From contig OZ245029.1 in assembly GCA_965223955.1 (NCBI GenBank), positions 2,108,001 through 2,172,000 of the forward strand: a DNA stretch of 64,000 bases. Reading direction: 5' to 3'. Below are positions 1 through 8,922 of the stretch, piece by piece. How positions within the stretch are numbered: position 1 is the stretch's first letter; each line of letters starts with the position of its first letter. The notes below the pieces were generated by a model. The model was not told the DNA's origin. It saw only the letters and a program-made list of their open reading frames with translations, and made no database searches. The position numbers and the translations under genes are program-made. The stretch comes from Bin75 sp965223955 (GTDB taxonomy: Bacteria; Nitrospirota; Nitrospiria; Nitrospirales; UBA8639).

Positions 1-381
1 GACCAACCAGCCACCCAATTCCACCATCTGGTGCAACGGGACCAGCGTCCCGTTCACGTACATCCGGCTCCGCCCTTCCCGGGAAAGAATCCGGCGAAGC
101 AGGAGATCGTGCGTGCCTTCGGGCAGCAGATCCCATTCTTTCAATTTCGTGAGAATCGGCGGGTGGTCTGATAAGGAGAACACCGCTTCCAACGTAGCTT
201 CCTTTGCCCCGCTTCGAATATGCTCGCCGGAGGCGCGGCCGCCCAGCAACAGGATCAAGGCGTCAACCAGGAGAGACTTTCCGGCTCCGGTCTCTCCCGT
301 AAACACCTGGAAGCCCGGCGAGAACTCAAGTTCGAGGTAGTCGATGAGGGCAAAATGGGAAATGCGCAGATCAGTGAGCAT
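1..381 (-). CDS. recN: DNA repair ATPase RecN, N-terminal part (runs off the window)
   Basis: RecN is an SMC-like ATPase that acts at double-strand breaks in recombinational repair. The 127 codons seen here begin MLTDLRISHFALIDYLELEF and carry a Walker A motif GETGAGKS near residue 32, followed by a RecN-like stretch (DALILLLGGRASGEHIRSGA). The start is the ATG at 381; an ATG slightly further upstream meets a stop at once. The reading frame is still open at base 1, so the coiled coil and the Walker B half lie outside the window. The thioredoxin gene lies just upstream on the same strand. Identification rests on the ATP-binding head only, but this motif context is characteristic. Confidence 0.9.
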   Translation of the reverse strand, partial: MLTDLRISHFALIDYLELEFSPGFQVFTGETGAGKSLLVDALILLLGGRASGEHIRSGAKEATLEAVFSLSDHPPILTKLKEWDLLPEGTHDLLLRRILSREGRSRMYVNGTLVPLHQMVELGGWLV

Positions 382-404
382 AATCACGGCGCATACTCAC
401 CACC

Positions 405-752
405 TTAGGCAGGAGCAGAGTGCTGTGCGAGAAGCGAATCAATGACTTGTTTGAATTGGGGTTTGGGTCTTGCCCCCACTATCTTTTCAACCGGTTGTCC
501 TTTTTTAAAAAAGAGAATCGTGGGAATGCTCATGATTTGAAACTTGCCTGCAATCTCGGGCACTTCATCCGTATTGAGTTTCATGACCTTTAATTTTCCC
601 TCGTATTCTTTGGCCAATTCTTCGACGATCGGGGCGACCATCTGACAGGGACCACACCAGACGGCCCAAAAATCAACCATCACCAATGCATCGGTCTGAT
701 CCACTTCAGCTTCCCAATTGACAGTCGTTGCTTGAGCGACAAGTTCGGACAC
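405..752 (-). CDS. trxA: Thioredoxin
   Basis: Cytosolic thiol-disulfide reductase of 115 aa, normal size for thioredoxin. The active site WCGPC sits near residue 32, preceded by VDFWAVWCGP and followed by the conserved cis-proline loop SIPT near residue 75 and a C-terminal GARPKPQ segment. The start is a GTG at 752, chosen because a strong Shine-Dalgarno AAAGGAGGA lies 5 to 6 bases upstream. No signal peptide is present, so it works in the cytoplasm, probably feeding reductases such as MsrA. It lies 23 bases upstream of recN on the same strand and could be co-transcribed with it. Confidence 0.97.
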   Translation of the reverse strand: MSELVAQATTVNWEAEVDQTDALVMVDFWAVWCGPCQMVAPIVEELAKEYEGKLKVMKLNTDEVPEIAGKFQIMSIPTILFFKKGQPVEKIVGARPKPQFKQVIDSLLAQHSAPA

Positions 753-877
753 GGCATCCTCCTTTTTTCAAATATGACGACACGATCTCTTTCTGCAAAT
801 GGTGGAAAGAATCCTAACCGTGCAGTCAAAAGAGTGTCAACTTCAGCCTTGCATCATCGCGCAGCATCGCCTTGCCA

Positions 878-1441
878 TTACCATTGCCATTGTTCAGGCA
901 CGCCGGCCCACCAATTTTCAGGGTGCGTCTTTTTCCAGGCTTTCATTTCCAACCATATTTCATCGGCACGAGTCCTATCGAGGCGGTTGGCCATGCCGGC
1001 CACTAAATCATATTGCTGCCGGATCCCTTCATGCAGCAGTTCTTTGGCCATCCTGGCCAACAGATCGGAAGGATCGACAAGATCCATGGTTCCGCGGTTG
1101 ACCATGGAGAGTGACAACTGCCCCACTTTGACCCACTCATCACGTTTGGCCAACGACTCCAAATAGCCATCCAGCGCATGATACACGTAAATAAGGTACA
1201 CGTAACTTTCAACGGATGGCGATTGATCGATATTCATCTGGCAGGCTTCGACCGCACGACGGTAATCCCCGGCAGCCAGATACACTTTGGCCCGCGCCAA
1301 CGGAGGGTCGATTGTTGGGACGGCACGCGGGCCGTCCCCTGCGTCCGCAACCGACACACTGGTTCCTGTCAGACACCATCCGAGAAACAACAACAGAAGA
1401 CTCAGATGAATCGTTCGAGACTGATCCGGCACGTTCATCAC
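878..1441 (-). CDS. Secreted hypothetical protein with TPR-like helices
   Basis: 187-aa protein whose family I do not recognise. Residues 10-33 form a hydrophobic signal peptide (HLSLLLLFLGWCLTG) ending near VSVADAG. The mature part has helical, TPR-like sequence (LARAKVYLAAGDYRRAVEACQMNID, then VESYVYLIYVYHALDGY), suggesting a small periplasmic helical-repeat protein. The C-terminus is rich in tryptophan (NWWAGVPEQWQW). It lies between trxA and a divergently oriented TPR protein at 1585, which has a similar make-up (signal peptide plus TPRs). Function unknown. Confidence 0.6.
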   Translation of the reverse strand: MMNVPDQSRTIHLSLLLLFLGWCLTGTSVSVADAGDGPRAVPTIDPPLARAKVYLAAGDYRRAVEACQMNIDQSPSVESYVYLIYVYHALDGYLESLAKRDEWVKVGQLSLSMVNRGTMDLVDPSDLLARMAKELLHEGIRQQYDLVAGMANRLDRTRADEIWLEMKAWKKTHPENWWAGVPEQWQW

Positions 1442-1584
1442 ACCCTCCTATGGTTCACGGTTCACTATGCGGTCAAGACCAGAATACCACGTCTTGATCC
1501 ATGCGTGCATGCAGCTTAACTTCTTCACGGCGATGTGGTAAAAATTGATCGACACTCGCGTGCCCTACAGCCCGGGACTCACCA

Positions 1585-2280
1585 ATGTATGCTTTGATAC
1601 TGATTTTAGGAATAGTCTTGGCGTCCTCCCCCTCGCAAGCGGAGACGGAATCATGGAAGACACTCAATACCGCCGGCATGTTGGCCTACAAAGAACGCAA
1701 TTTTGCCATGGCACAAGAGATGTTTTACCGGGCCTTGAACGTCTTCGAAGGAACCACCGAACTCGATCCCCGCATCGCCACGACCCTGAACAATCTGGGC
1801 GCCACCCACGAAGCGTTGGGAGAGTACGAACAGGCAGAACTCCGTTATCGTCATGCGCTCACGATGATCGAAACGATCCAGGGCCCCGATCATCCTGACA
1901 TCGTGGTAGGGTTAAACAATCTGGCGTCTTTGTATTTTTCGCAAAGAGCGTTCGACAAGGCAGAGCCGCTTTGGCAAAGAGGGCTCTCCATCAGTGAAGG
2001 TTTTTTGGGAGACGCGCACCCCCATCTTATTCAAACCCTGCTCACATTAGGACTCGTCACGCAGGCACAAAAAAAGTTTGATCAAGCGGAGCCCTACTAT
2101 ATTCGCGCCATTGAAATCGGCAAACGTTCCCTGGGTGACGACCATCCCAGTCTGATTCCCTTCTATGAACGATATGCGTCATTACTGCGCCAAGCGGATC
2201 GTGAAGAGGAAGCACAAGTTGTCGATCGCCAGGTGGAGGCTATTCGAGCGACCAATCAACTTTCCTTTCCTCATGAGTAA
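1585..2280 (+). CDS. Exported tetratricopeptide-repeat protein (kinesin-light-chain type)
   Basis: 231-aa protein with a signal peptide (MYALILILGIVLASSPSQA) and about four TPR units of the 42-residue kinesin-light-chain type, recognisable by the recurring pattern ATTLNNLGATHEALGEYEQAE, then VVGLNNLASLYFSQRAFDKAE, then LIQTLLTLGLVTQAQKKFDQAE and the G-DDHP linkers between them. Such repeats mediate protein-protein contacts; here they should act in the periplasm. No catalytic domain is present. The start ATG at 1585 places the signal peptide at the very N-terminus. A partner cannot be read from the sequence. Confidence 0.8.
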   Translation: MYALILILGIVLASSPSQAETESWKTLNTAGMLAYKERNFAMAQEMFYRALNVFEGTTELDPRIATTLNNLGATHEALGEYEQAELRYRHALTMIETIQGPDHPDIVVGLNNLASLYFSQRAFDKAEPLWQRGLSISEGFLGDAHPHLIQTLLTLGLVTQAQKKFDQAEPYYIRAIEIGKRSLGDDHPSLIPFYERYASLLRQADREEEAQVVDRQVEAIRATNQLSFPHE

Positions 2281-2310
2281 ACCGGCAGAAGATTGATTTG
2301 GGAGAGAACG

Positions 2311-2391
2311 ATGGATTCACAAAACACCCTGTGGCGGGTGGCACGAAACCTGAATTTTTCTCATCTTGACCGCCGGATTCACCACGGGTAA
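2311..2391 (+). CDS. Possible 26-aa small protein
   Basis: A short frame (M-D-S-Q-N-T-L-W-R-V to H-H-G) begins at an ATG with a fair Shine-Dalgarno GGGAGAG a few bases upstream and stops 9 bases before the next gene. Nothing recognisable is encoded. It may be a leader peptide or chance; the ribosome site and position between two same-strand genes are the only support. Confidence 0.2.
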   Translation: MDSQNTLWRVARNLNFSHLDRRIHHG

Positions 2392-2400
2392 GATCCAGCT

Positions 2401-2658
2401 ATGGCACGAATTCCGTTTGATCCTCGCTCCTTGGGTTCCATGCGCCCCCGACCCGGTCCTTCTCAGGCTGATCCAGCCGCCCAATTTCGTTCGCTGAATG
2501 CCACCCTCTTGTTTTGTCCGAATTGCAAAGAGGCGACACCGGCACGTGAACGGCTTTTGCTCGTCCTGCCGTCAGGCAACAAATATGAATACATGTGCTC
2601 CTACTGCGGGACCTTGACCGGCGAAAAAATCGACCAGGACCACCAGGCCCCACGTTAA
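2401..2658 (+). CDS. Small zinc-ribbon protein, function unknown
   Basis: 85-aa cytosolic protein. Two CxxC knuckles (CPNC near residue 39 and CSYC near residue 67), about 28 residues apart, form a likely zinc ribbon. The N-terminal 35 residues are proline-rich and low complexity; the residues between the knuckles (ERLLLVLPSGNKYEYM) look like beta strands. Zinc ribbons of this size often bind nucleic acid or act as adaptors, but there is no motif to decide. It follows the TPR gene on the same strand and converges with the MutS-like gene. Confidence 0.6.
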   Translation: MARIPFDPRSLGSMRPRPGPSQADPAAQFRSLNATLLFCPNCKEATPARERLLLVLPSGNKYEYMCSYCGTLTGEKIDQDHQAPR

Positions 2659-2686
2659 TCATTCCCTGACTTTTTTGAAAATCGTC

Positions 2687-4543
2687 TCACGGCCCGGACG
2701 TTGTTTCGGGAACCGGCAAGCCTTCCATGGCCATGATGCGAAGCGCATTGGTGGTGGAACAGGGCCCGGGACGGAGCCGGTAGTCGAACGTCAATTCCTT
2801 GTCACCGAGCGTTTCCTGAAAATGAACGTTGACGAGACTTGCCGATTCTTTTTCCAGGTTGGCCAACTCCAGGTCGTGCGTCGTGACGAGGCCCAATCCC
2901 CGCCCGGCAGTCAGTTCGCGAATAAACGCTTCACTTCCCAGTAATCGTTCCCGGTTGTTCGTTCCTTTGAAAATTTCATCGATGAGAAACAACACCGGAG
3001 GTTCACGATGATCGCCCATCGCCACCAGCAGGTTTTTCAGGCGTTTGACTTCAACGTAAAAATACGACAACCCCTCTTCGAGGGTATCCCCGACTCTGAT
3101 ACAGGTCTGCATCCGCAGCCACGACCATTCCCAGGATTCGGCACACACCGGTCCCCCGGCCTGCGCCAAGCACACGTTGATCCCAACCGTTCGTAAGAAC
3201 GTGCTCTTTCCGGACATGTTGGAACCGGTAACCAGGAAGACCCGGCCCAAACCTCCGAGTGTCAAATCATTGTTGATCCGTTGTTGATGGGCAATCAGGG
3301 GATGCCCGATAGCCGTCCCGGAAAGGCCGATGTCGGCAGCGTTCCCCTCCGGCCGTCTATGGGGCCACGTGTAGGATGGATTCAAGTAGGCAAACGTGGC
3401 AAGGGCCATCGCCGCGTCAATGGTCGCCAGTCGCTCGATCCAATCCGGCAGAACGGGTCGCAGCCGGCTGCAGACCTTCTGCAAATACCAGGTCCACGCC
3501 AGATCCCAGGGGACCACGACGTGCATCGCAATATGCAAGAACGGATGCGCTTTCAGACTGAGTCCGCTGCAGATTCTCGCAAGTTGTTTGATAGCCGCCG
3601 AAGGTTGCCTGGCCCAGGCTCTCAACGGTTCGGTCACGGCTTGAATCGCGGGAAAAGGTCGAAACGACCGCTTCTCGAAAATGCCGATGACCGCGGCGAG
3701 TTTGTCCAACTCCAGGTGCAGATCGAGAGTCCGTTCAAACACATGGCTCAACCGCCCGCCGGTGACGAACATCAACAACGCGTAGCACAGAAAGGAAACG
3801 ATCCAATATCCGGGCCCTCCACCGACGACCCAAAAACCAAACAGGACAATATTGAGTCCGGCCAGAGCACTTGCCACCAGCAACAGCGGACCCCATTGAG
3901 CCACGGACAGGGAATTCTCCAACAGGCTCCACAGGCGATCGGCATTGATCGGTTTGGGACTCATGCATTTCGCCACGAGTCGAATCCGATTCCGTAATCC
4001 CGGCAACGAGGTAAGGGCCTGAACGAGTTTCCGGCGACTTTCCCATTGGTCGAAAGAAAGCGAGGGATCATGTTGATACGCCACCCAGGCCATCAGCCGT
4101 GTCTGCCCTTCTCGTGATACCGTCGTGTCCAACAAACGGAACAAAGAATACCTCCCGACAAGATCAAGATCCGCACCGTACGGGTGATCGGAGGGCAGAC
4201 TCATCGTTGTTTCCGGGATGCCTTTCCAATCCACACGAAGACGAGCCAGGTTTCTTTCCTGGATCTCAAGCCACACTCCAAGGCGATGCAGCCGGCTTTC
4301 CAATCGGTTATGAACGTGAGCCACTCCCAAAAAGCAAAGAAGGAACCCCAGAAGCGCCCAATTTCCCGTGACGAACCATCCAAGTTCGTACAACGCGGCG
4401 CAAACCAGAATCCCGAGAAGTACGAGTCCCATACGACCCCGGCTCATCGCCAAACTGACGCGTTGGCCTTTCTGGAGAAGGCGGGTTCCTCGTTCACTGC
4501 CGCGGATGATCATGCAGTCGCGTTTGTGCCGTTTGTCATCCAT
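2687..4543 (-). CDS. Membrane-anchored MutS-family ATPase
   Basis: About 618 aa. The C-terminal third is a MutS ATPase domain: Walker A GSNMSGKSTFLRT near residue 440, Walker B VLFLIDEIFKGTNNRERL about 80 residues later, and TTHDLEL as the switch histidine. The N-terminal half lacks the mismatch-binding domain I; instead it has two hydrophobic hairpins, one within the first 65 residues (LVLLGILVCAALYELGWF) and one near residue 220-265, so the protein is probably in the inner membrane. This matches the membrane MutS-like subgroup, distinct from MutS1 and MutS2; its role is not established. The ATG at 4543 is used; a TTG at 4555 would add four residues. Neither has a clear ribosome site. Confidence 0.82.
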   Translation of the reverse strand: MDDKRHKRDCMIIRGSERGTRLLQKGQRVSLAMSRGRMGLVLLGILVCAALYELGWFVTGNWALLGFLLCFLGVAHVHNRLESRLHRLGVWLEIQERNLARLRVDWKGIPETTMSLPSDHPYGADLDLVGRYSLFRLLDTTVSREGQTRLMAWVAYQHDPSLSFDQWESRRKLVQALTSLPGLRNRIRLVAKCMSPKPINADRLWSLLENSLSVAQWGPLLLVASALAGLNIVLFGFWVVGGGPGYWIVSFLCYALLMFVTGGRLSHVFERTLDLHLELDKLAAVIGIFEKRSFRPFPAIQAVTEPLRAWARQPSAAIKQLARICSGLSLKAHPFLHIAMHVVVPWDLAWTWYLQKVCSRLRPVLPDWIERLATIDAAMALATFAYLNPSYTWPHRRPEGNAADIGLSGTAIGHPLIAHQQRINNDLTLGGLGRVFLVTGSNMSGKSTFLRTVGINVCLAQAGGPVCAESWEWSWLRMQTCIRVGDTLEEGLSYFYVEVKRLKNLLVAMGDHREPPVLFLIDEIFKGTNNRERLLGSEAFIRELTAGRGLGLVTTHDLELANLEKESASLVNVHFQETLGDKELTFDYRLRPGPCSTTNALRIMAMEGLPVPETTSGP

Positions 4544-4650
4544 GATGCTGACCAATGACGATCCGTGTGAAAAGATGCGTCACCACACATGAGTACCTTT
4601 TCAGTGTACTATTCGCCTCTGTGGATACGAGTGAGGAAAAAATAGGCAGA

Positions 4651-5043
4651 TTAGTCGGAAGACAATTGCAGGTTCTCGGGCAGGCTTTCCAAATACTCGA
4701 TCAAGGCTCGATACGTCAGTTCGCGGACTCTGGCTTTCGTCGCCGGCTCTCCATCCAAACTGCGTTTCAGCCAGACCGTATCCTGCACTTGGGCGTTCGC
4801 CTGATTGCACAGGGTCCACATGTGATGAAGAAACTCTACCGACAATCCAACCTGAACCCCTTCCGATTCAATGCGATCATCCAGGATGGCCAACAGGTCT
4901 GAAATAGCCTGATCGGCCCGATACGGCTTGGAAGCATATCCGAATGCTTCCGTGGTGGCTTCTTCCTGTTTGGCCTGTTCGACCAAATCATGCATATACT
5001 CTTTCAAGAGTCCGATTTGTCGGCCTGAGAGTCGCTTAGTCAT
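4651..5043 (-). CDS. Hypothetical 130-aa helical protein
   Basis: Soluble protein of 130 aa with no signal peptide, largely predicted helical and acidic (LLKEYMHDLVEQAKQEEATTEAF; ELTYRALIEYLESLPENLQ). I do not recognise the family. The ATG at 5043 is the first in frame. It is upstream of the MutS-like gene on the same strand, with a gap of about 100 bases. The codon usage resembles the neighbouring genes, not the GC-rich block that begins at 5.4 kb. Confidence 0.5.
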   Translation of the reverse strand: MTKRLSGRQIGLLKEYMHDLVEQAKQEEATTEAFGYASKPYRADQAISDLLAILDDRIESEGVQVGLSVEFLHHMWTLCNQANAQVQDTVWLKRSLDGEPATKARVRELTYRALIEYLESLPENLQLSSD

Positions 5044-5456
5044 TTCGACGTCAGTCTCAAGTACACGCCAGCAGGAAGTGTGCCCTACCTTATCTCAACT
5101 TCTCGAGATCGGCAAGCACCCGCATGACAAGAGAAAGCTGTTCGTTTTCTGAACCTATTGGTAAAATTATATTGACGGACGCTCCAATTTGTGATTCTAT
5201 CCATGTTTTTAGCTCGTCTTGAACGTATGCCTTCAACCCCTACCGGCGCAACAACAACGGAGGGAGATCAATTCGACCGGTGGCCGGTGCGTAAAGAATG
5301 GGCATACGCCACCGAACCTGCAAAACCCCTTTGCCCGACGGTCGATGACACGGAATCCTTCGATGTGACAGTGGGGCGGCTCACGGCGAGCCCCGGATGG
5401 GTGTCGGCTGGCAGATAACGTTACACAATGAACGTCATGAAAACAGGGGGATGAAT
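5044..5456. other. 413-base spacer at the left edge of the GC-rich block
   Basis: The left part is AT-rich (TTGGTAAAATTATATTGACG), the right part from about 5230 changes to the high GC of the DUF1302 operon. A short frame at 5191-5418 could encode 75 residues, but it has no good ribosome site and no recognisable motif. The composition change makes this a plausible junction of the inserted block. No direct repeats marking insertion ends were found. Confidence 0.4.
5172..5200 (+). promoter_or_regulatory. Possible sigma-70 promoter of the DUF1302 operon
   Basis: TTGACG and TTCTAT are separated by exactly 17 bases in an AT-rich patch, about 255 bases upstream of the DUF1302 start. The -35 is good, the -10 poor. 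The long leader this implies makes the assignment tentative. Confidence 0.3.
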
Positions 5457-7388
5457 ATGTGGAGACAAAAGCCATGGGTAAGTTTTCGCCGTTCAGGCTT
5501 CGGGTGGCAGGCTGGTGCGTGCGCGGCGATGACGGCCTTACTGATGTCGGCCATCGCACCACCTTCCCTAGCCATCGCTGCGGAACTGCCCTACAACGAG
5601 AGCGGCATCACGGGGTATTTCGACACCACCGTCTCGATCGGTACGGCGATACGGACCCAGGGGCGGGACAAGGCTCTGGTCGCCATCGCCAATGGCGGCT
5701 ACGCGCCTTCCTTCAACGAAGATGACGGCAATCTCAACTACAACAAGGGTGATTTCGTCTCCGCCAACGTGAAGGTCTCGCACGAACTGCAGCTCGACGT
5801 GGGCAAACTGAGTTTCTTCGGTCGTGCGTTCTATTTTTACGATCACGCAGCTGCGGCCAACGACACCCGCCGCACGTCCCTGTCGGGCAAAGCCCAGCAG
5901 TATGCCGGACACGACATCCAACTTCTGGATGCGTACGTCAGCACCGATATCGACGTGGGCGAATTCCCGCTTTCAATTCGAATCGGCAATCAAGTGCTCA
6001 ACTGGGGCGAAAGCGTCTTCATCCGCAACGGCCTCAACTCGATCAACCCGATTGACGTTTCCAAGGTCCGCATCGCCGGCGCGGAGGTGCGCGACGTGGT
6101 GACTCCGATCCCGGCGGTCAATCTCAAAGTCGGCCTGACCGACAACCTGTCCCTGGAAGGCTTCTACCAGTTCCGGTGGCTTCATACCCGGCTCGAACCG
6201 GCGGGCACGTTCTTTTCGACCACCGACGCCGCAAGCCCTGGCGGAGACATCATCCATTTCGGATTCGGCGATCCGCTCAGAGGCAACGACAACGACTATG
6301 CGCCGGACCCATCGTGCCCAGGTCTCTGCTCCCGTCTGCCACGCGTCAGCGACCGGGATGCCAGACTCCAGGGCCAGTTCGGTCTGGCGGTGCGCTATTT
6401 CGCACCGGCGCTGAACGACGCCGAACTGGGTCTCTATTATGCGCGCATCCACAGCCGCCTGCCACTGGTTTCGGCCCGCGCGGGGAACCCCCAAGCGCTG
6501 ACGGACCCCAAAGGCTATGCCGGCTCCGTCCAGTATTTCCGGGAATTTCCCGAGGACATCGACATCATGGGCGCGAGCTTCAACACCGAAATCGGCACCA
6601 GTGGGTTCGCGATCCAGGGGGAGGTCTCCTATCGCCGGAACCAGCCGCTTCAGATCGACGCCGTGGAAGTGATTTATTCCACCCTGTCGCCGCTCCGGTT
6701 CGTGCAAGTGCCCCAGACTCTGTTGCCACTGTTACAAAATCCAACTGCTTGCGCACAGAATCCAGCTTCTTGCGCACAGGCGAAGACACTAGCACGGTTA
6801 CGAGGGGCGGGAGGGTTGTTCAGCCAGAGCCAAACCGGTCCTCTCGCTCCTGGGGAAGAGGTCACCGGCTTTCGCCGCAAGGACCTGCTGCAGGCGCAGG
6901 TCGCCGTTTCAAAGGTGCTGGGTCCCATGTTCGGCGCCGATCAATCCCTGTTCCTGGCCGAGACCGGTTTCACCTACGTCCGGGACATGGAGGACAAATC
7001 GGTCCTTCGCTACGACGGACCGGGCACGTGGACGAGCGGCAACCCGATCTTTACGCAGGCCCAAATTCAGCCGGTGACCCAGAACGGCGGCTTCGCCGAT
7101 CCGTTCTCCTGGGGTTACCGGATAGTCGCGCGGACGACCTATAACAACGCCCTCGGCTCCGTGAACCTGTCGCCGCAGATCTCGTTTGCGCATGACGTGA
7201 ACGGCACGACGCCGTCACCGATCAGCAATTTCGTCGAGGACCGCAAGATCATCACGCTGTCGATCGGGGCGACCTACCTGCTTTCATGGCAGGCCATCCT
7301 GTCCTACACCAACTCGTTCGACGGCGGCGCGTTCAACCTCTTGAACGATCGCGATTTCGTATCCAGCACGGTGAACTATTCCTTCTGA
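5457..7388 (+). CDS. DUF1302 family outer-membrane protein
   Basis: 643 aa. A long N-terminal signal (ending near PPSLAIAAE) precedes a glycine/aromatic-rich beta-sheet protein with alternating strands (ITGYFDTTVSIGTAIRTQGR; LSIRIGNQVLNWGESVFIRN) and a terminal phenylalanine (VNYSF), the usual outer-membrane barrel ending. DUF1302 proteins are typically encoded with DUF1329 and RND genes, as here. The start is the second of two close ATGs (5451, 5457) because AGGGGG lies 6 bases before it; an in-frame start 60 bases earlier has no such site. A repeated CAQNPAS-type stretch near residue 430 looks like a small internal duplication. Predicted role: outer-membrane component of export or uptake of a hydrophobic compound (inference). 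Confidence 0.85.
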   Translation: MWRQKPWVSFRRSGFGWQAGACAAMTALLMSAIAPPSLAIAAELPYNESGITGYFDTTVSIGTAIRTQGRDKALVAIANGGYAPSFNEDDGNLNYNKGDFVSANVKVSHELQLDVGKLSFFGRAFYFYDHAAAANDTRRTSLSGKAQQYAGHDIQLLDAYVSTDIDVGEFPLSIRIGNQVLNWGESVFIRNGLNSINPIDVSKVRIAGAEVRDVVTPIPAVNLKVGLTDNLSLEGFYQFRWLHTRLEPAGTFFSTTDAASPGGDIIHFGFGDPLRGNDNDYAPDPSCPGLCSRLPRVSDRDARLQGQFGLAVRYFAPALNDAELGLYYARIHSRLPLVSARAGNPQALTDPKGYAGSVQYFREFPEDIDIMGASFNTEIGTSGFAIQGEVSYRRNQPLQIDAVEVIYSTLSPLRFVQVPQTLLPLLQNPTACAQNPASCAQAKTLARLRGAGGLFSQSQTGPLAPGEEVTGFRRKDLLQAQVAVSKVLGPMFGADQSLFLAETGFTYVRDMEDKSVLRYDGPGTWTSGNPIFTQAQIQPVTQNGGFADPFSWGYRIVARTTYNNALGSVNLSPQISFAHDVNGTTPSPISNFVEDRKIITLSIGATYLLSWQAILSYTNSFDGGAFNLLNDRDFVSSTVNYSF

Positions 7389-7502
7389 ACCGGGGGTACA
7401 GATGATAAGCCATCCACCGGAAATATTGATGAGATTTGAGTCAAGGATGCGAAGTCACTCTGAAGCCTAACGTTTCTCATGACAACTTTTGGAGGAAGAC
7501 TC

Positions 7503-8861
7503 ATGAAAGCACGATGGATCATTGGGACAACAGTGCTGGTAGCACTGACCACGGTCATACCGGCGGCGGCGAAGGTCACGGCCGCCGAAGCGGCGAAACT
7601 GGGCAAGGACCTGACGCCGCTGGGTGCCACGGTGGCCGGCAACGCATCCGGTTCCATCCCGGCGTGGGAGGGCGGAATCACCAAGCCGCCGGCCAAATAC
7701 CAACCGGGCGCACGTCTTCCCGACCCGTTCGCGGACGACAAACCGCTGTTCACCATCACCGGCGACAATTTCCGTAGCTACGAAGCGAATCTTTCTCCCG
7801 GCCAAATCGCGCTCTTCGAACGCTACCCGAAAACCTTCCTGATGCGGGTCTATCCCAGCCGGCGTAGCGCGTCCCTGCCGCAGCGAATCTATGACCGGAC
7901 GATCGCCAACGCGACGACCGCAACCCTGACCGAGGACGGCAACGGGGTGATGAATGCCGGCGAGGGTATCCCCTTCCCGATCCCGAAAAACGGGCTCGAA
8001 GCGATCTGGAACCACCTGATGCGGTACCGCGGCAAGACCACGCGCCAGATAACCGGCCAGGCGACGCCGACAGCCGATGGGAACTACGTCGTGGTGCGCC
8101 TCAAGGAGGACCTGCTGTGGGCGTACTACCAGCCCGGCGCCACGACCGAGACAGTGGACAACGTTCTCGCCTATTTTATACAGGAGGTCATGTCCCCGCC
8201 GAGGCTCGCCGGGCAAATTCTGCTGGTCCACGAGACGCTCAACCAGGCGGCCGAGCCGCGCAAGGCATGGGTGTACAATCCGGGCCAGCGGCGGGTGCGC
8301 CGGGCGCCCAATATTGCCTATGACAACCCCGGTATCGCATCGGACGGCCAGCGCACCAACGACCAGCATGACATGTTCAACGGTGCACCGGACCGTTACA
8401 ACTGGACGCTGGTGGGCAAGCAGGAACTCTATATTCCCTATAACAGCTACACGCTGCACAGCAACCACCCCATCGACGACATCCTGAAACCAAGCCACAT
8501 GAATCCGGACCTGGTACGCTACGAACTGCACCGGGTCTGGGTCGTCGATGCACGGCTGAAAGAAGGAACCAGACACATCTACGCCCGGCGCACCTTCTAT
8601 ATCGACGAGGATAGCTGGCAAGTCGCCATCGTGGACCACTATGACGGACGCGATCAGATCTGGCGAGTGAACGAGGGGCACGTGATTAATTTTTACCAGG
8701 TACCGTTGGTCTGGACCTCGACGGTAGCGGCATACGACGTGCAGAACGGACGCTATATCGTCAACGGGCTTGCCGTCGAGAATACGATCATTGAATTCGA
8801 CGTGCCGATGAAGCACCGGAGGTTCACCCCACAAGCTTTGCGCAAACTCGGCCGCCGCTAG
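7503..8861 (+). CDS. DUF1329 family periplasmic protein
   Basis: 452 aa with a signal peptide (WIIGTTVLVALTTVIPAAAK). The family hallmark LTPLGATVAGNASGSIPAW lies just after it, followed by the GGITKPP segment. These proteins are structurally related to LolA/LolB/VioE-like lipid binders (family knowledge), so a periplasmic carrier of a hydrophobic molecule is plausible. The start at 7503 has a strong GGAGGAAG site; a longer frame opening at 7479 would put the ribosome site inside the coding region. It lies 114 bases after DUF1302 and is the second gene of the four-gene cluster. Confidence 0.87.
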   Translation: MKARWIIGTTVLVALTTVIPAAAKVTAAEAAKLGKDLTPLGATVAGNASGSIPAWEGGITKPPAKYQPGARLPDPFADDKPLFTITGDNFRSYEANLSPGQIALFERYPKTFLMRVYPSRRSASLPQRIYDRTIANATTATLTEDGNGVMNAGEGIPFPIPKNGLEAIWNHLMRYRGKTTRQITGQATPTADGNYVVVRLKEDLLWAYYQPGATTETVDNVLAYFIQEVMSPPRLAGQILLVHETLNQAAEPRKAWVYNPGQRRVRRAPNIAYDNPGIASDGQRTNDQHDMFNGAPDRYNWTLVGKQELYIPYNSYTLHSNHPIDDILKPSHMNPDLVRYELHRVWVVDARLKEGTRHIYARRTFYIDEDSWQVAIVDHYDGRDQIWRVNEGHVINFYQVPLVWTSTVAAYDVQNGRYIVNGLAVENTIIEFDVPMKHRRFTPQALRKLGRR

Positions 8862-8922
8862 GCAGGGCCGGCGGTTCGGGGACAGAGGCAGGAAAGTGTA
8901 AGTCTTTACCCGGAAGATGCTT

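Noticed and set aside
5191..5418. 75-codon frame before the DUF1302 gene
   Set aside because: No ribosome site and no motif; kept only as a remark for the spacer.
5397..5456. Earlier start for the DUF1302 gene
   Set aside because: The extra residues have no signal-peptide character and the ribosome site AGGGGG fits the ATG at 5457.
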